Below, in pieces: positions 15,293 to 25,551 of a stretch of 64,000 bases of DNA; the first letter of the stretch is position 1, and every line of letters starts with the position of its first letter. The notes below the pieces were generated by a model. The model saw only the letters and a list, made by a program, of their open reading frames with translations, searched no databases and was not told where the DNA came from. Source of the stretch: Bin80 sp964291275 (GTDB taxonomy: Bacteria > Bacteroidota > Rhodothermia > Rhodothermales > Bin80); assembly GCA_964291275.2 (NCBI GenBank), contig OZ219799.1, positions 744,001 to 808,000 of the forward strand, read 5' to 3'. Made by a program: the position numbers and the translations under genes.

Positions 15293-18200
15293 TTAGCGGA
15301 CAAGCGTCATTGATTGTTGGTATACGTCGGTGCCAGCTTCCATTCTAATCCAGTACGTCCCCGGTGCTAGACGACTCATATCTACGTTTACCGCATATCC
15401 TCCGGCCTCGTGTACACGATCGACGACGCTCTGCACTTCCTGGCCAAGTATGTTGAAGATTGTGATACGCACCGGCATGGTTTCCGGCAGAACGTAGCTG
15501 ATGTTGGTCTGCTCCCTGAACGGGTTTGGGAAATTCGGGTAGAGCACAACATCCGTGGGTGTGGGGATAACCGGTGTATCTCCCGACAACAGATAGTACT
15601 CGGCATTCAGTATTTTCCAAAAGCTTCCGTTCGCCTGTTGACCACTGTTAGTTAAATCCAGGCGAAGTTGATAGGGTTGCTGAAGGGATCCAAGATCAAA
15701 CCAGGACTCTATCATCGACGGAGATTCGCCTGCAAAGACACCTTCTCCGCTTTGAGTCATCGCCGGATATCCATTACTGGGTACCAGTCTTGTCCAGATA
15801 TAACCGCCATCTTCTGTCACACTTACATGTGCCGAAATTCCCTGGTTGAGGTGGTAGGTATGCAGCAATAACAGCATTGTACGCTGCGAATTTTCTGAAA
15901 AGTAAACGGGCCTGAGTACTATGGCGGATTGCTGTTGCGATGTACCCGTCGTTGCAAGGTAACCGCTATCAGAAACCTCCCAGTCGCCGCTAGTATGTGC
16001 GTCATACAGTGCCGCAACGGGGCTGTGTGTAGTGAGATATAACCTCAACAACGTTCCGGGGGGATCTCCGCCGGGGGTACGAATATTGCCGTCAAAGTCC
16101 CTGACCGTTATGTGATATCCCAGTACTCCACTCTGTTGAAAACTCGGCACAGGGACGTCTGCGTAAAACCAGCCCGGGGTTTCCAGTGTCGGTCTGAACC
16201 GGTACATTCCCAGGGGCTCCAGATGTGAATCCCTCACTTCGTAGAGATTTAGCCGGATAGATTCTATGCCGGTGTCATCTTCGACAGCCATTTGAATATG
16301 CGTACTGGGTTCGCCGTATTTGACGAAGCGGTGCGCAAACGGAGCGTACAGAATCGTTGGGGGTGATTGATCCGCAGGGGGATCCGCTAGGACGCGTACA
16401 TCCCGGACCGCCCATCCTGCAAAGTTATGCGTGGTGGATTCCGAATTTCCGTTTCCTGTACCGAATGCCAGCCGCGTGCTGATCTCAAACCGAAAAACAT
16501 CTTCAGGTGCATCTGGGAGCGGTACGCGAACACGACGCCAGCCAAAGCTGGAGCCCCCAAAGGCCGAGGTCCCTGACAGCGGGTTCCCACGCGTGTCGTC
16601 CACCACTCCGTTATAACCCCACTGTGGTTCGGCTACCGTCCAGGATTTACCACCGTCCGTCGAAATCTGAATTTGACCGCCATCATAAACCACACCATCA
16701 ACGTCTCCTGGGCCAGACACACCGGTATGTTCAAAATCATACCAGTGCCAGAATTCCAGATGTGCGTCAGGGTATCCGGCAACGTTGACCTCAGGCATAG
16801 ACAGCAGGCTTAGTGCAGACATATCACTGTAGGGAGCATCCGGCACGGTTACCCAGAGTGGACCCTTATACCCGAAAATAGAATCATCTGGCGCCCATTC
16901 GCCGGATGTAAGTCCAGCCCATTCCGATGAATTCCATGCTCCGAGCTCATTGGGTCCAGGAATCACATCAAGTCTCAGCTGAGCTTCTCCCACAAGTGGA
17001 AAATGAGCGATGTTGGGCGGATCGGCTTCGTCGTAAGCCAGTATCCGATACTCCATCCAGGTTCCGGGTACAGGCTCTCCTGTATTGTTGGTCAGCGATA
17101 GTATGCCGGAATATGTGTCATCTACATCGTGTTCCAGGAGGAGGGTCCCGCTTTCGGGATCCTGATCGTTGGGGAGGGTCTTTGTGTATTGGAGCTCCAC
17201 CTTCGATACGGCTTCATTATCCGTTACCTGGACAGAAACGGTCAGAGGGATCTGCTCCGGCGTTACATGTGTGACAGGAGTATAGAGGATCTCAGGTGCC
17301 TGCGTGTCTGAGCCCAATTTTATGCTGAAAAGCTCCCGAGGCGCAGACACGGGGAGATTAACAGAAGCGATCTCGGTTGACGCTTCGATATAGTACTCCA
17401 GGGATTGAGCGTTCGAGAACAATGTTGCCTCGGCTTTCCAGGTCTTCTGGCTTTCGTTGATCATGTCTGCAGTCAGAAAATCCCCTGAATCCAGACGGTA
17501 GACCACCGCTGCATGGGTGATCGAAAAACCAGATGCTTCAATGTTAGCTTCAAATTGAACGGGAGTACTGAGGTCGTTATGGCGCCGAGGTGGAGTATGT
17601 GTGATTATGGGTATGCCTACGGTAGATCCGAAAAACCCTTTTCGCGCGAAGATATCATAAATCTGGCCAAAGTAAAGTTTGTCGTACAATGCGTCATCTG
17701 CCAGAACTAGCGCCTGAACCATATCTGCAAGCGTAAAATTGCCAGCCAGGTAAGGAAAGGCTGCAATATGCAGGCGATCAGTTGTCTCGCGTCCGATACG
17801 TTCCCAGAGCTGCATCATGAGCGCGGACCATGTTCGCGCGTAGTTGTAAAAATTGCAATTGTCGCGACAATCTTGTTCGATAGTATCATAGTGATCATCA
17901 CCATCGGCGCGTCTTCCGCCCCAGAAGACGCCATCCCAGGGAAAGACTTCTCGCCAGTCACCCATCGGAACCTGTCCAGACTCCATGAGATGTCTACGAT
18001 ATGAGACAGCCCAGTAGTCCGAAAATCCTTCGGCCAGTACTCCCTGCTCCCCGGAGATCAGGGTGGGGAAACCCATATGCTCATACATAACTGCATGACC
18101 ATACTCGTGAAGAATCACGCCGGCATCCTCTGCGTCGTCGACGCCACCGTCTCCGAAGTGCAGTGAGTTAGTCCAGTACTGGAAGTAGGATTGATCTTCG

Positions 18201-19360
18201 GGAATTGCGTGTGGATCTACCCTTACCGGGGTCGACGGTACGGGATGTCCAAGGTTCAGATCTTGTATGTAGCGTTGGCTCTGGTCAATGAAGTAGTACG
18301 ACATAACTGCCTCAAAACGCTTGTCGTTTCGCGTGTACTTGAAATTGTTCTCATCGCTCTCTTCGGGCGCATAAGGGCCTACGATTCTCACCCATGGTCC
18401 ATTCAGCCGGTATAGGCCATCGTTGGAGTTTTGATCAATATTCCAAAGCGTTTCGGTTGTGAGTAGGCCGGTCAGTGCGTCGCTGTCTTGGTCGTTGTTA
18501 TCTACATAGTCTCCCCCGTAAGGTTTGCCGGAGGCGGTCAGGGGGTCATACATCCATATCCATCCGTAGCCTGATGGGCGCTTGTTGGTTACTTCTGGAT
18601 CCGGGAGATGGGCCTGTTGGACAGGTAAGTCCTCTGTATGTGCACGAGAGAACACGCGCAGATCCATCAAATGAATCAGTGCTCCTGTGTTCGCATCCAG
18701 TACGACCTCCCATTCGCCCGGATAGGAATCCGGCCAGACGATAACGCGCCAGACCAAGCGGGGTGGATTATCGGGGAGTATGAGGAGTTCGGGGGCCCTT
18801 GAACTTGCACCTGTTTCAGAAACCGCACGTTGTGCTAGGGATTCGGCTTGTGTTGCGTTTAATGCAGGTACAGGATTAAAAGAGGTGATACCCTCCAGGT
18901 GAGGGGCATAGCCGCTGATTGCCATAACAGGCAAGCCCGTTTTATCCAGATTTACGTGCACGAAGCGCCCGTATACTTTGACACCGGCCAGTGTTTGTTG
19001 AAAGGTTAGATGCTGTGCACCGAAGGACTGTTTTTCATTGACCAGTTCGAGTACATCAGGTGTGCCGATACCGAATCGGGTGCCATCGTCGGCCAACCAT
19101 TTGCGCGCGGTTGCCTCAGCAGTGGCTTCTGGGGTGATCGTCGGGTTCAGCTGATAAACTGCTCGAAAAATCCCAAGCTCTTCATCAATCCTGCCGTTTT
19201 GTACACGTGTACTGGGTATATGCCCCCAGATGTTCTCAGTTACGACGGCAGCCTGGGAGGTTGTCGGGAGCGACTCTATTGCTCCGCGACGATCCTGGGC
19301 CTCTGCGCGAATAGTGTAGAGGAGTATGAGTGCTAATACAACAAGGGACTTGTATCCCAT
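15293..19360 (-). CDS. large T9SS-secreted metallopeptidase (M36-like)
   Basis: About 1355 residues from the ATG at 19360, chosen because a signal peptide follows at once (G-Y-K-S-L-V-V-L-A-L-I-L-L-Y, then A-E-A-Q). An upstream in-frame start would overlap metK. Order of parts: an FTP/PepSY-like propeptide (about 60-230, V-Y-G-R-F-V-H-V-N); a gluzincin catalytic domain with H-E-Y-G-H at 418-422 and E-G-F-S-D further on; beta-sandwich regions; and a C-terminal type A sorting domain (L-Y-P-N-F-P-N-P-F to A-P-G-T-Y-W-I-R). The zinc motif pair fits fungalysin-like M36 enzymes. Probably exported by T9SS for nutrient proteolysis. The start is 17 bp after the metK stop, so the two are likely co-transcribed. 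Confidence 0.83.
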   Translation of the reverse strand: MGYKSLVVLALILLYTIRAEAQDRRGAIESLPTTSQAAVVTENIWGHIPSTRVQNGRIDEELGIFRAVYQLNPTITPEATAEATARKWLADDGTRFGIGTPDVLELVNEKQSFGAQHLTFQQTLAGVKVYGRFVHVNLDKTGLPVMAISGYAPHLEGITSFNPVPALNATQAESLAQRAVSETGASSRAPELLILPDNPPRLVWRVIVWPDSYPGEWEVVLDANTGALIHLMDLRVFSRAHTEDLPVQQAHLPDPEVTNKRPSGYGWIWMYDPLTASGKPYGGDYVDNNDQDSDALTGLLTTETLWNIDQNSNDGLYRLNGPWVRIVGPYAPEESDENNFKYTRNDKRFEAVMSYYFIDQSQRYIQDLNLGHPVPSTPVRVDPHAIPEDQSYFQYWTNSLHFGDGGVDDAEDAGVILHEYGHAVMYEHMGFPTLISGEQGVLAEGFSDYWAVSYRRHLMESGQVPMGDWREVFPWDGVFWGGRRADGDDHYDTIEQDCRDNCNFYNYARTWSALMMQLWERIGRETTDRLHIAAFPYLAGNFTLADMVQALVLADDALYDKLYFGQIYDIFARKGFFGSTVGIPIITHTPPRRHNDLSTPVQFEANIEASGFSITHAAVVYRLDSGDFLTADMINESQKTWKAEATLFSNAQSLEYYIEASTEIASVNLPVSAPRELFSIKLGSDTQAPEILYTPVTHVTPEQIPLTVSVQVTDNEAVSKVELQYTKTLPNDQDPESGTLLLEHDVDDTYSGILSLTNNTGEPVPGTWMEYRILAYDEADPPNIAHFPLVGEAQLRLDVIPGPNELGAWNSSEWAGLTSGEWAPDDSIFGYKGPLWVTVPDAPYSDMSALSLLSMPEVNVAGYPDAHLEFWHWYDFEHTGVSGPGDVDGVVYDGGQIQISTDGGKSWTVAEPQWGYNGVVDDTRGNPLSGTSAFGGSSFGWRRVRVPLPDAPEDVFRFEISTRLAFGTGNGNSESTTHNFAGWAVRDVRVLADPPADQSPPTILYAPFAHRFVKYGEPSTHIQMAVEDDTGIESIRLNLYEVRDSHLEPLGMYRFRPTLETPGWFYADVPVPSFQQSGVLGYHITVRDFDGNIRTPGGDPPGTLLRLYLTTHSPVAALYDAHTSGDWEVSDSGYLATTGTSQQQSAIVLRPVYFSENSQRTMLLLLHTYHLNQGISAHVSVTEDGGYIWTRLVPSNGYPAMTQSGEGVFAGESPSMIESWFDLGSLQQPYQLRLDLTNSGQQANGSFWKILNAEYYLLSGDTPVIPTPTDVVLYPNFPNPFREQTNISYVLPETMPVRITIFNILGQEVQSVVDRVHEAGGYAVNVDMSRLAPGTYWIRMEAGTDVYQQSMTLVR

Positions 19361-19377
19361 ACTCAGGTGTTGGTCAT

Positions 19378-20538
19378 TTATGCGGCTGCAGACTTCGTGT
19401 AGGCGCGGAGCTTCTCCACCGCATCCAGCTGTTCCCATGGGAAGTGGCTGCGACCAAAATGGCCGTAGGCAGCAGTTTTCTGATAGATGGGCCGTCTGAG
19501 ACCGAGGTGATTGGTGATGCCCGCGGGGCTTAAATCAAACGTATTCCGTATGATTTCCGTCAAGTCGGTATCCGAAAGACCGTGTTTTACAGTGTCGGAT
19601 GAGTTAACGTAGATAGACACTGGCTGAGGTTTGGCGATTACGTAGGCAAGCTGGATTTCGACCATATCGGCTAAACCGGCTGCCACTACGTTCTTAGCTA
19701 CGTAGCGTGCGGTATACGCAGCTGAACGATCCACCTTCGATGGATCTTTCCCGCTGAAAGCACCGCCTCCATGTGCCCCCCGTCCGCCATAAGTGTCCAC
19801 GATGATTTTGCGGCCGGTCAATCCAGCGTCGGCATGCGGTCCGCCGATCACGAACTGTCCTGTACGGTTGACATAAAGTATTAGCTCATCGTCAATTAAA
19901 CGGGGATGAATAACACGCGGCAACAGGTGGTTTTTCACATCTGCCCTGATCTGGTCCTGTTCGATATAGGCATCATGCTGCGTGGCAATAACTATAGTGT
20001 GGATCCTCTGCGGGATCCTTCCTGTGTGGTCATACTGAACGGTTACCTGACTCTTCGAGTCTGGTCGCAGATATGGCATAATGGATTCATGCTTACGTAT
20101 CTGGGCCAGTTCATATACGAGTTGGTGGGCGTATATGAGGGGCATTGGCATCAGTGAAAACTCATGCTCACGGCAGGCAAACCCGAACATCATGCCCTGA
20201 TCTCCTGCGCCCAGGTCTCCGACACCATCGAATATATCGTCACTTTGCTCATGAATGTGATCGGTTACACAAACCGAGTCGGCAGCAAAATCCAGATCAG
20301 TATAGATATACCCGATGCGGCGAAGAACTTTACGGACCACTGCCTCGTGGTCCACCTGTGCCAAAGCGCGGGTTTCGCCGGCTAAGATGACGTTGTTGGA
20401 GGTAACCATTGTTTCAACAGCGACACGGCTGTTTGCATCCTGTTTTAGGTATTCGTCCAGGATGGCATCCGAGATCTGGTCTGCGACTTTGTCTGGATGT
20501 CCTTCTGACACTGACTCAGATGTAAATAAGTAGGCCAT
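19378..20538 (-). CDS. metK: S-adenosylmethionine synthetase
   Basis: 386 residues from the ATG at 20538 (M-A-Y-L-F-T-S-E-S-V-S-E-G-H-P-D-K); an upstream in-frame start would add 20 residues not typical of the family. It makes SAM from methionine and ATP. Seen: G-H-P-D-K-V-A-D-Q-I-S-D-A-I, G-A-G-D-Q-G-M-M-F-G, and the glycine loop G-G-G-A-F-S-G-K-D-P-S-K-V-D-R-S. It leads a same-strand run with the peptidase and ahcY. No SAM riboswitch was recognised in the 180-bp leader shared with acpP, although that leader contains a possible gaacc/ggttc stem. Confidence 0.96.
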   Translation of the reverse strand: MAYLFTSESVSEGHPDKVADQISDAILDEYLKQDANSRVAVETMVTSNNVILAGETRALAQVDHEAVVRKVLRRIGYIYTDLDFAADSVCVTDHIHEQSDDIFDGVGDLGAGDQGMMFGFACREHEFSLMPMPLIYAHQLVYELAQIRKHESIMPYLRPDSKSQVTVQYDHTGRIPQRIHTIVIATQHDAYIEQDQIRADVKNHLLPRVIHPRLIDDELILYVNRTGQFVIGGPHADAGLTGRKIIVDTYGGRGAHGGGAFSGKDPSKVDRSAAYTARYVAKNVVAAGLADMVEIQLAYVIAKPQPVSIYVNSSDTVKHGLSDTDLTEIIRNTFDLSPAGITNHLGLRRPIYQKTAAYGHFGRSHFPWEQLDAVEKLRAYTKSAAA

Positions 20539-20717
20539 TAAAAGTGATATAACCAAGTGTGGGAAGACTCGAACCGTTATGCGGTGTGGCTGGTTCAATG
20601 AGAGAATTTACGGTTCAACTCACGAAACAGTAAAAAATTCACGATTTTGCCGTAATTTGGCGCTGCGCGAAGCAGTATGCTGTGCATTCTTAACATCAAG
20701 ACATAACAAAAATAGCA
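20539..20717. promoter_or_regulatory. divergent intergenic region, metK / acpP
   Basis: About 180 bp between divergent starts must hold promoters for both the SAM and the fatty acid genes. It is AT-rich near 20625-20660. A short inverted pair (gaaccgt and acggttc) lies at 20575-20615. No riboswitch or confident promoter box could be identified by eye. Confidence 0.45.
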
Positions 20718-20954
20718 ATGGCAGGACTGGAAGATAGGGTCAGGGCAATAGTGGCCGACAAGTTAGGCGTAGACGAGGACAGCATTCAGGACGATGCCTC
20801 CTTCACCGACGACCTAGGAGCAGACTCCCTTGATACCGTCGAACTGATCATGGAGTTCGAGAAAGAGTTCGAAATAAGTATTCCGGATGAGGATGCTGAG
20901 ACGATCGCTACCGTTGGAAAAGCGATAGAGTACCTCGCCGAAAAGACCTCTTGA
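20718..20954 (+). CDS. acpP: acyl carrier protein
   Basis: 78 residues, acidic, with the phosphopantetheine attachment serine at Ser37 in G-A-D-S-L-D-T-V-E. The helical pattern and length are those of type II fatty acid synthesis ACP. It carries growing acyl chains in the cytoplasm. It is followed 25 bp later by fabF, the standard acpP-fabF order. Confidence 0.97.
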   Translation: MAGLEDRVRAIVADKLGVDEDSIQDDASFTDDLGADSLDTVELIMEFEKEFEISIPDEDAETIATVGKAIEYLAEKTS

Positions 20955-20979
20955 AGACTCCTTACCGGACGCTTTAGGC

Positions 20980-22245
20980 ATGGCCATTCCACACAAATCG
21001 CGTCGTGTCGTAGTGACGGGGATGGGGGCGCTGACCCCTCTTGGACACTCTCCAGATCTCTTCTGGGAAGGATTGATGGAGGGTAGGAGTGGTGCAGCAC
21101 CGATCACCCACTTTGACACAGAGAGATTCGTTACCAAGTTTGCTTGCGAGGTAAAGGGATTCAATCCTTCCGATCATTTTGATCGGCGGGAAGCGCGGAA
21201 GATGGATCCTTTTGCTCAGTATGCAGTGGTTGCAGCTGCGCAGGCGGTGGAGCATTCGGGCCTGGAACCGGATAAGATGTCCCAGGATGAGCGGGACCGG
21301 ACTGCTGTGATCATTGGTAGCGGGATTGGGGGGCTCCAGGTTTTTCATGAGCAGACAGAGAGCTACGTTAAGCATGGTCCACGACGTATCTCCCCGTTCT
21401 TTATCCCGAAGTTGATTCCGGATATTGTCAGTGGACATATTTCGATTCGTTATGGATTCCGCGGTCCCAATTACTGTGTAGTTAGTGCCTGTGCTACGGG
21501 TAATAACAACATCAGTGATGTTTTCATGATGATGCAGCGTGGTATGATTGATGCGGCGTTGTGTGGTGGAGCGGAAGCTGCAATCAGTGAGTTGGGGATC
21601 GGAGGCTTTAACGCCCTCCGGGCGCTCTCAACACGTAATGATCATCCTGCGACAGCCAGTCGACCGTTTGACAAAACTCGCGATGGGTTCGTGCTTGGTG
21701 AGGGGGCCGGGGTTCTTGTAATTGAATCGCTCGAGCGTGCACAGGCCCGCGGAGCAAACATTTATGCCGAAATCATTGGGATTGGTATGAGTGCTGATGC
21801 CAACCATATCACGGCACCCGATCCGAATGGGCATGGAGCAATGCTCGCGATGCGCAATATGCTGGCCGATGCGCATTTGAAACCCGAAGATGTTGATTAC
21901 CTCAACATGCACGGGACCGCTACACCCTTAGGAGATATCGCAGAAACCAAGTCCGTAAAACAGGTCTTTGGTGCGCACGCCTACGAGATGAATGTCTCTT
22001 CCACCAAGAGCATGACCGGACACTTGCTGGGTGCGGCAGGAGCGATTGAGGCGATCGCAACGATTCAAGCGATCTGTAATGACATCGTGCCTCCGACAAT
22101 AAATTTCGTCACACCAGATCCAGATTGTGATCTGAACTACACGTTCAACAAGCCGCAAAAACGTCGAATAGACGTAGCGGTGTCCAATGCATTTGGCTTC
22201 GGCGGCCACAATACTTCGGTAGCTTTTCGAAAATTCGTGGCCTGA
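20980..22245 (+). CDS. fabF: beta-ketoacyl-ACP synthase II
   Basis: 421 residues. A condensing enzyme that extends acyl-ACP with malonyl-ACP. The Cys-His-His triad is visible: Cys171 in V-S-A-C-A-T-G, His311 in M-H-G-T-A-T-P-L-G-D, and His348 in S-M-T-G-H-L-L-G-A-A-G. The C-terminal F-G-F-G-G-H-N is also present. Length is as expected (410-425). The upstream partner is acpP. In many bacteria rnc follows; here a secreted amidohydrolase gene does. Confidence 0.97.
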   Translation: MAIPHKSRRVVVTGMGALTPLGHSPDLFWEGLMEGRSGAAPITHFDTERFVTKFACEVKGFNPSDHFDRREARKMDPFAQYAVVAAAQAVEHSGLEPDKMSQDERDRTAVIIGSGIGGLQVFHEQTESYVKHGPRRISPFFIPKLIPDIVSGHISIRYGFRGPNYCVVSACATGNNNISDVFMMMQRGMIDAALCGGAEAAISELGIGGFNALRALSTRNDHPATASRPFDKTRDGFVLGEGAGVLVIESLERAQARGANIYAEIIGIGMSADANHITAPDPNGHGAMLAMRNMLADAHLKPEDVDYLNMHGTATPLGDIAETKSVKQVFGAHAYEMNVSSTKSMTGHLLGAAGAIEAIATIQAICNDIVPPTINFVTPDPDCDLNYTFNKPQKRRIDVAVSNAFGFGGHNTSVAFRKFVA

Positions 22246-22274
22246 GTCGGGCACCAAACCCGACCAATAGGTTC

Positions 22275-25200
22275 ATGAATATCCGTCCCTGGTTTTTCTC
22301 TTTCCTGATTGGTTTGATCTGCGTTACCACAGCGCAGGCACAGAAGTGGGATGTTTCGGCCGAGCATGGTCCAGCCAACATTGTCCAGTTCACGGTCAGC
22401 GAAGGAACATGGATGAACTTGGATGTGAGTCCGGACGGACAAACCATCGTGTTCGATCTTCTGGGAGACCTGTATACACTGCCGATTGGGGGCGGCGAGG
22501 CCCAGGCGCTTACTGGTGGACCTGCGTTTGATGTGCAGCCACGCTTCAGTCCAGAGGGTGGCCGGATTGCATTTACGAGTGATCGGGGTGGAGGGGATAA
22601 TTTGTGGACGATGGCTGCCGATGGAACCGATCTGCAGCAGGTTACCAAGGAAGATTTCCGCCTTTTGAATGGACCTGCCTGGACTCCCGATGGGGAATAT
22701 TTGCTCGGACGCAAACATTTCACCAGTACGCGTTCACTGGGAGCAGGTGAGGTCTGGATGTATCATATTAGCGGGGGTGCGGGCCTGCAACTCACAAAAC
22801 GCAAGAATGACCAACAGGACCAGGGCAATGATATTGCTGTGAGCCCCTCCGGCCGCTACGTTTATTTCAGCGAAGATATGAGTGGTGGCAGTACGTTCCA
22901 GTATAACAAGGATCCTCACGGGCAGATCTATGTCATTCGACGGTTGGATCGTCAGACAGGGCGCATAATCAATCTAATTACCGGAAGTGGAGGGGCCGTA
23001 CGAGCACAGCCGTCGCCGGACGGGCGGTGGATTGCCTTTGTGCGCCGCGTACGCTCCAAGAGTGTGCTGTATCTGTATAACCGTCAGACAGGTGCCCAGC
23101 GCCCCCTTTTTGACGGGCTCAGTCATGATCAGCAGGAGGCCTGGGCGGTTTTTGGGGTTTATCCGGGCTTTGACTGGACACCAGATTCCAAGAGTATCGT
23201 AATCTGGGCCAAGGGCCACCTGTACCGGATTGGGGTTGAGTCAAGTACAGTGACATTGATTCCGTTCACGGCTAATGTAGAGCAGCGTGTAGCGGCTACA
23301 GTGCGTTATCCCCAGTCTGTGCATGCGGAATCGTTTGATGTAAAGATGATCAGGCAGGCTGTTACTTCACCGGATAAACAGACGCTGGTCTTCAATGCAT
23401 TGGGCCAGCTGTGGAAGAAATCATTGCCGGACAGTGAGCCCGTACGGTTGACCGACGATGATCATTTTGAGCATGAATCCGCATTCAGCCCGGATGGCCA
23501 ATACGTCGTTTACACCACGTGGAGCGATGCTGCATTCGGACACATCTATCGTGTTCCCTTGAACGGTGGTGCTCCTGAACTGCTCACAGAGCGTCCAGGC
23601 TACTATCATACACCCCGTTACAGCCCGGATGGTTCGAAGATTGTTTATCGTCGAGGTACAGGGAATTCGCTTCTGGGTTACCTGCACGGAACAGAGCCGG
23701 GACTGTACTGGATGCCTGCTGCAGGAGGTGAACCACAGCTTGTCCGGGAAAATGGGAGAGAGCCCCGCTTCGATGTTACCGGTGAGCGGATATATTTTTT
23801 GTCTGGAGGTGGTCTGAACAAGTCCTATCGTAGTGTTCAGTTGAGCGGCGCCGATGAGCGCACACACTATACGCTCAAATACGTGACTAACATAGTGCCG
23901 AGTCCAGATGGTAATTGGGTAGCGTTCTCAGATCTTTTTAATGTGTATATCGCCCCTCATGTTGAAACCGGCTCTGCGGTTGCATTGAACAAAGAGACAA
24001 AAGCCATTCCGATCTCCAGGGTGACTCGAGATGCAGGTACTAGCTTACACTGGTCCGCAGACAGTCAGGAGCTCTACTGGGTACTGGGGCCGGAGTACTA
24101 TACGCGCGACTTGGCTAACAGCTTTTCTTTTGTGACCGGGGCTCCGGACTCCTTACCGCCCGCAGACACAGTCGGGATGGCGATCGGGCTGCGCTCACAG
24201 GTGGATCAGCCGTCCGGACGGATAGCATTTACAGGAGCCAGGATTGTTACGATGCGGGGAGATGAAGTGATTGATCAGGGTACAGTGGTGGTAGATGGGG
24301 CACATATTGTCGCGGTTGGTGAGAATGTGGAAGTGCCAGACGATGCACTGGTTGTTGATGCATCGGGGAGGACGATTCTTCCCGGTATTATTGATGCGCA
24401 TGCACATGCAAACCACTTTGTGAGTGGGCCGCTCCCAGAACAAAACTGGGGATACCATGCGAATCTGGCTTTTGGAGTGACTACCGCCCATGACCCATCT
24501 GCCAACACAGGAACGGTGTTCGCACTCAGCGAGATGGTGCGGGCCGGGCGCATTGTCGGGCCTCGGATTTATTCTACCGGAACCATTTTGTACGGAGCCG
24601 ACGGCGATTTTAAGGCGGTGATCAACAATTTGGATGATGCACGATCCCACCTGCGGCGTATGAAGGCCGTGGGGGCGTTTTCGGTCAAGAGTTACAATCA
24701 GCCCCGTCGGGAGCAGCGTCAACAGGTAATGCAGGCTGCCAGAGAACAGGAGATACTGGTTATGTCTGAGGGGGGATCAACCTTTTTCCACAATGTGACC
24801 ATGCTTCTGGACGGGCATACAGGCATAGAGCATAATCTGCCGGTGGCTCCCCTGTACGAAGATGTGCTTCAGTTATGGCAGGCCACAGAGACGGGCTACA
24901 CCCCTACGCTGGTCGTGAGCTACGGTGGACTTTCGGGCGAGTATTACTGGTACCAGGAGGATAACGTGTGGGAGAATGAGCGGCTGCTGCAATTTGTACC
25001 GAGATCAATTGTAGATGCTCGTTCGCGGCGACGGATCACAGCTGCGGAGGATGACTACTATTACATTGAAGTTGCCCGGCAAACGAAAAAGCTGATTGAT
25101 CAGGGCAACATAGTGCAGGTCGGAGCCCATGGTCAGCTTCAGGGCCTGGCGGCACACTGGGAGTTATGGATGCTGGAGCAGGGGGGCATGACGGCACACG

Positions 25201-25475
25201 AGGCCCTGCGCAGTGCTACGTTGCATGGTGCGCAATATCTGGGACTGGAGCAGGAACTGGGTTCAATTGAGCCTGGAAAACTCGCCGACCTTGCGATCAT
25301 TGACGGTGATCCACTTCAAGATTTGCGTCAGTCAGTAAATGTGTCGCATGTAATGGTTAACGGCCGCCTTTACGATGCATCGACCATGAACGAAATCGGA
25401 CATCATCCGCGGAATCGCAGCCTATTTTATTGGGAGCGCCCGGAGGTCGATGATTCATCCGTGTGGAAAGATTAG
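22275..25475 (+). CDS. secreted WD40-like propeller / amidohydrolase fusion
   Basis: 1066 residues with a signal peptide (F-F-S-F-L-I-G-L-I-C-V-T-T-A-Q-A-Q). Residues of about 40-640 contain TolB/PD40-type beta-propeller repeats (S-P-D-G-Q, F-S-P-E-G-G-R-I-A-F-T-S-D-R-G-G, W-T-P-D-S). From about 650 onward there is a metal-dependent amidohydrolase: D-A-H-A-H near residue 708 starts the metal site, and G-S-I-E-P-G-K-L-A-D-L-A-I-I-D-G-D-P near the end is the typical return to the small beta domain. Relatives are annotated as Tol-Pal-like propeller amidohydrolases of unknown substrate, probably periplasmic. It is 29 bp after fabF, but a functional link is not evident. Confidence 0.85.
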   Translation: MNIRPWFFSFLIGLICVTTAQAQKWDVSAEHGPANIVQFTVSEGTWMNLDVSPDGQTIVFDLLGDLYTLPIGGGEAQALTGGPAFDVQPRFSPEGGRIAFTSDRGGGDNLWTMAADGTDLQQVTKEDFRLLNGPAWTPDGEYLLGRKHFTSTRSLGAGEVWMYHISGGAGLQLTKRKNDQQDQGNDIAVSPSGRYVYFSEDMSGGSTFQYNKDPHGQIYVIRRLDRQTGRIINLITGSGGAVRAQPSPDGRWIAFVRRVRSKSVLYLYNRQTGAQRPLFDGLSHDQQEAWAVFGVYPGFDWTPDSKSIVIWAKGHLYRIGVESSTVTLIPFTANVEQRVAATVRYPQSVHAESFDVKMIRQAVTSPDKQTLVFNALGQLWKKSLPDSEPVRLTDDDHFEHESAFSPDGQYVVYTTWSDAAFGHIYRVPLNGGAPELLTERPGYYHTPRYSPDGSKIVYRRGTGNSLLGYLHGTEPGLYWMPAAGGEPQLVRENGREPRFDVTGERIYFLSGGGLNKSYRSVQLSGADERTHYTLKYVTNIVPSPDGNWVAFSDLFNVYIAPHVETGSAVALNKETKAIPISRVTRDAGTSLHWSADSQELYWVLGPEYYTRDLANSFSFVTGAPDSLPPADTVGMAIGLRSQVDQPSGRIAFTGARIVTMRGDEVIDQGTVVVDGAHIVAVGENVEVPDDALVVDASGRTILPGIIDAHAHANHFVSGPLPEQNWGYHANLAFGVTTAHDPSANTGTVFALSEMVRAGRIVGPRIYSTGTILYGADGDFKAVINNLDDARSHLRRMKAVGAFSVKSYNQPRREQRQQVMQAAREQEILVMSEGGSTFFHNVTMLLDGHTGIEHNLPVAPLYEDVLQLWQATETGYTPTLVVSYGGLSGEYYWYQEDNVWENERLLQFVPRSIVDARSRRRITAAEDDYYYIEVARQTKKLIDQGNIVQVGAHGQLQGLAAHWELWMLEQGGMTAHEALRSATLHGAQYLGLEQELGSIEPGKLADLAIIDGDPLQDLRQSVNVSHVMVNGRLYDASTMNEIGHHPRNRSLFYWERPEVDDSSVWKD

Positions 25476-25551
25476 GGAATTATAGTACGACGAGTGTGGT
25501 GGAGCTGGGGGTGGCCAATTCATGCAGGAAGCTGGTGAGGTGGTTCTCTAC

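Noticed and set aside
14649..15296. 215-codon plus-strand frame opposite ahcY
   Set aside because: It is entirely antisense to a strongly conserved gene, a usual shadow frame.
20539..20717. SAM riboswitch in front of metK
   Set aside because: Only a short gaacc/ggttc pairing was found; none of the SAM-I or SAM-II core arrangement could be recognised by eye.
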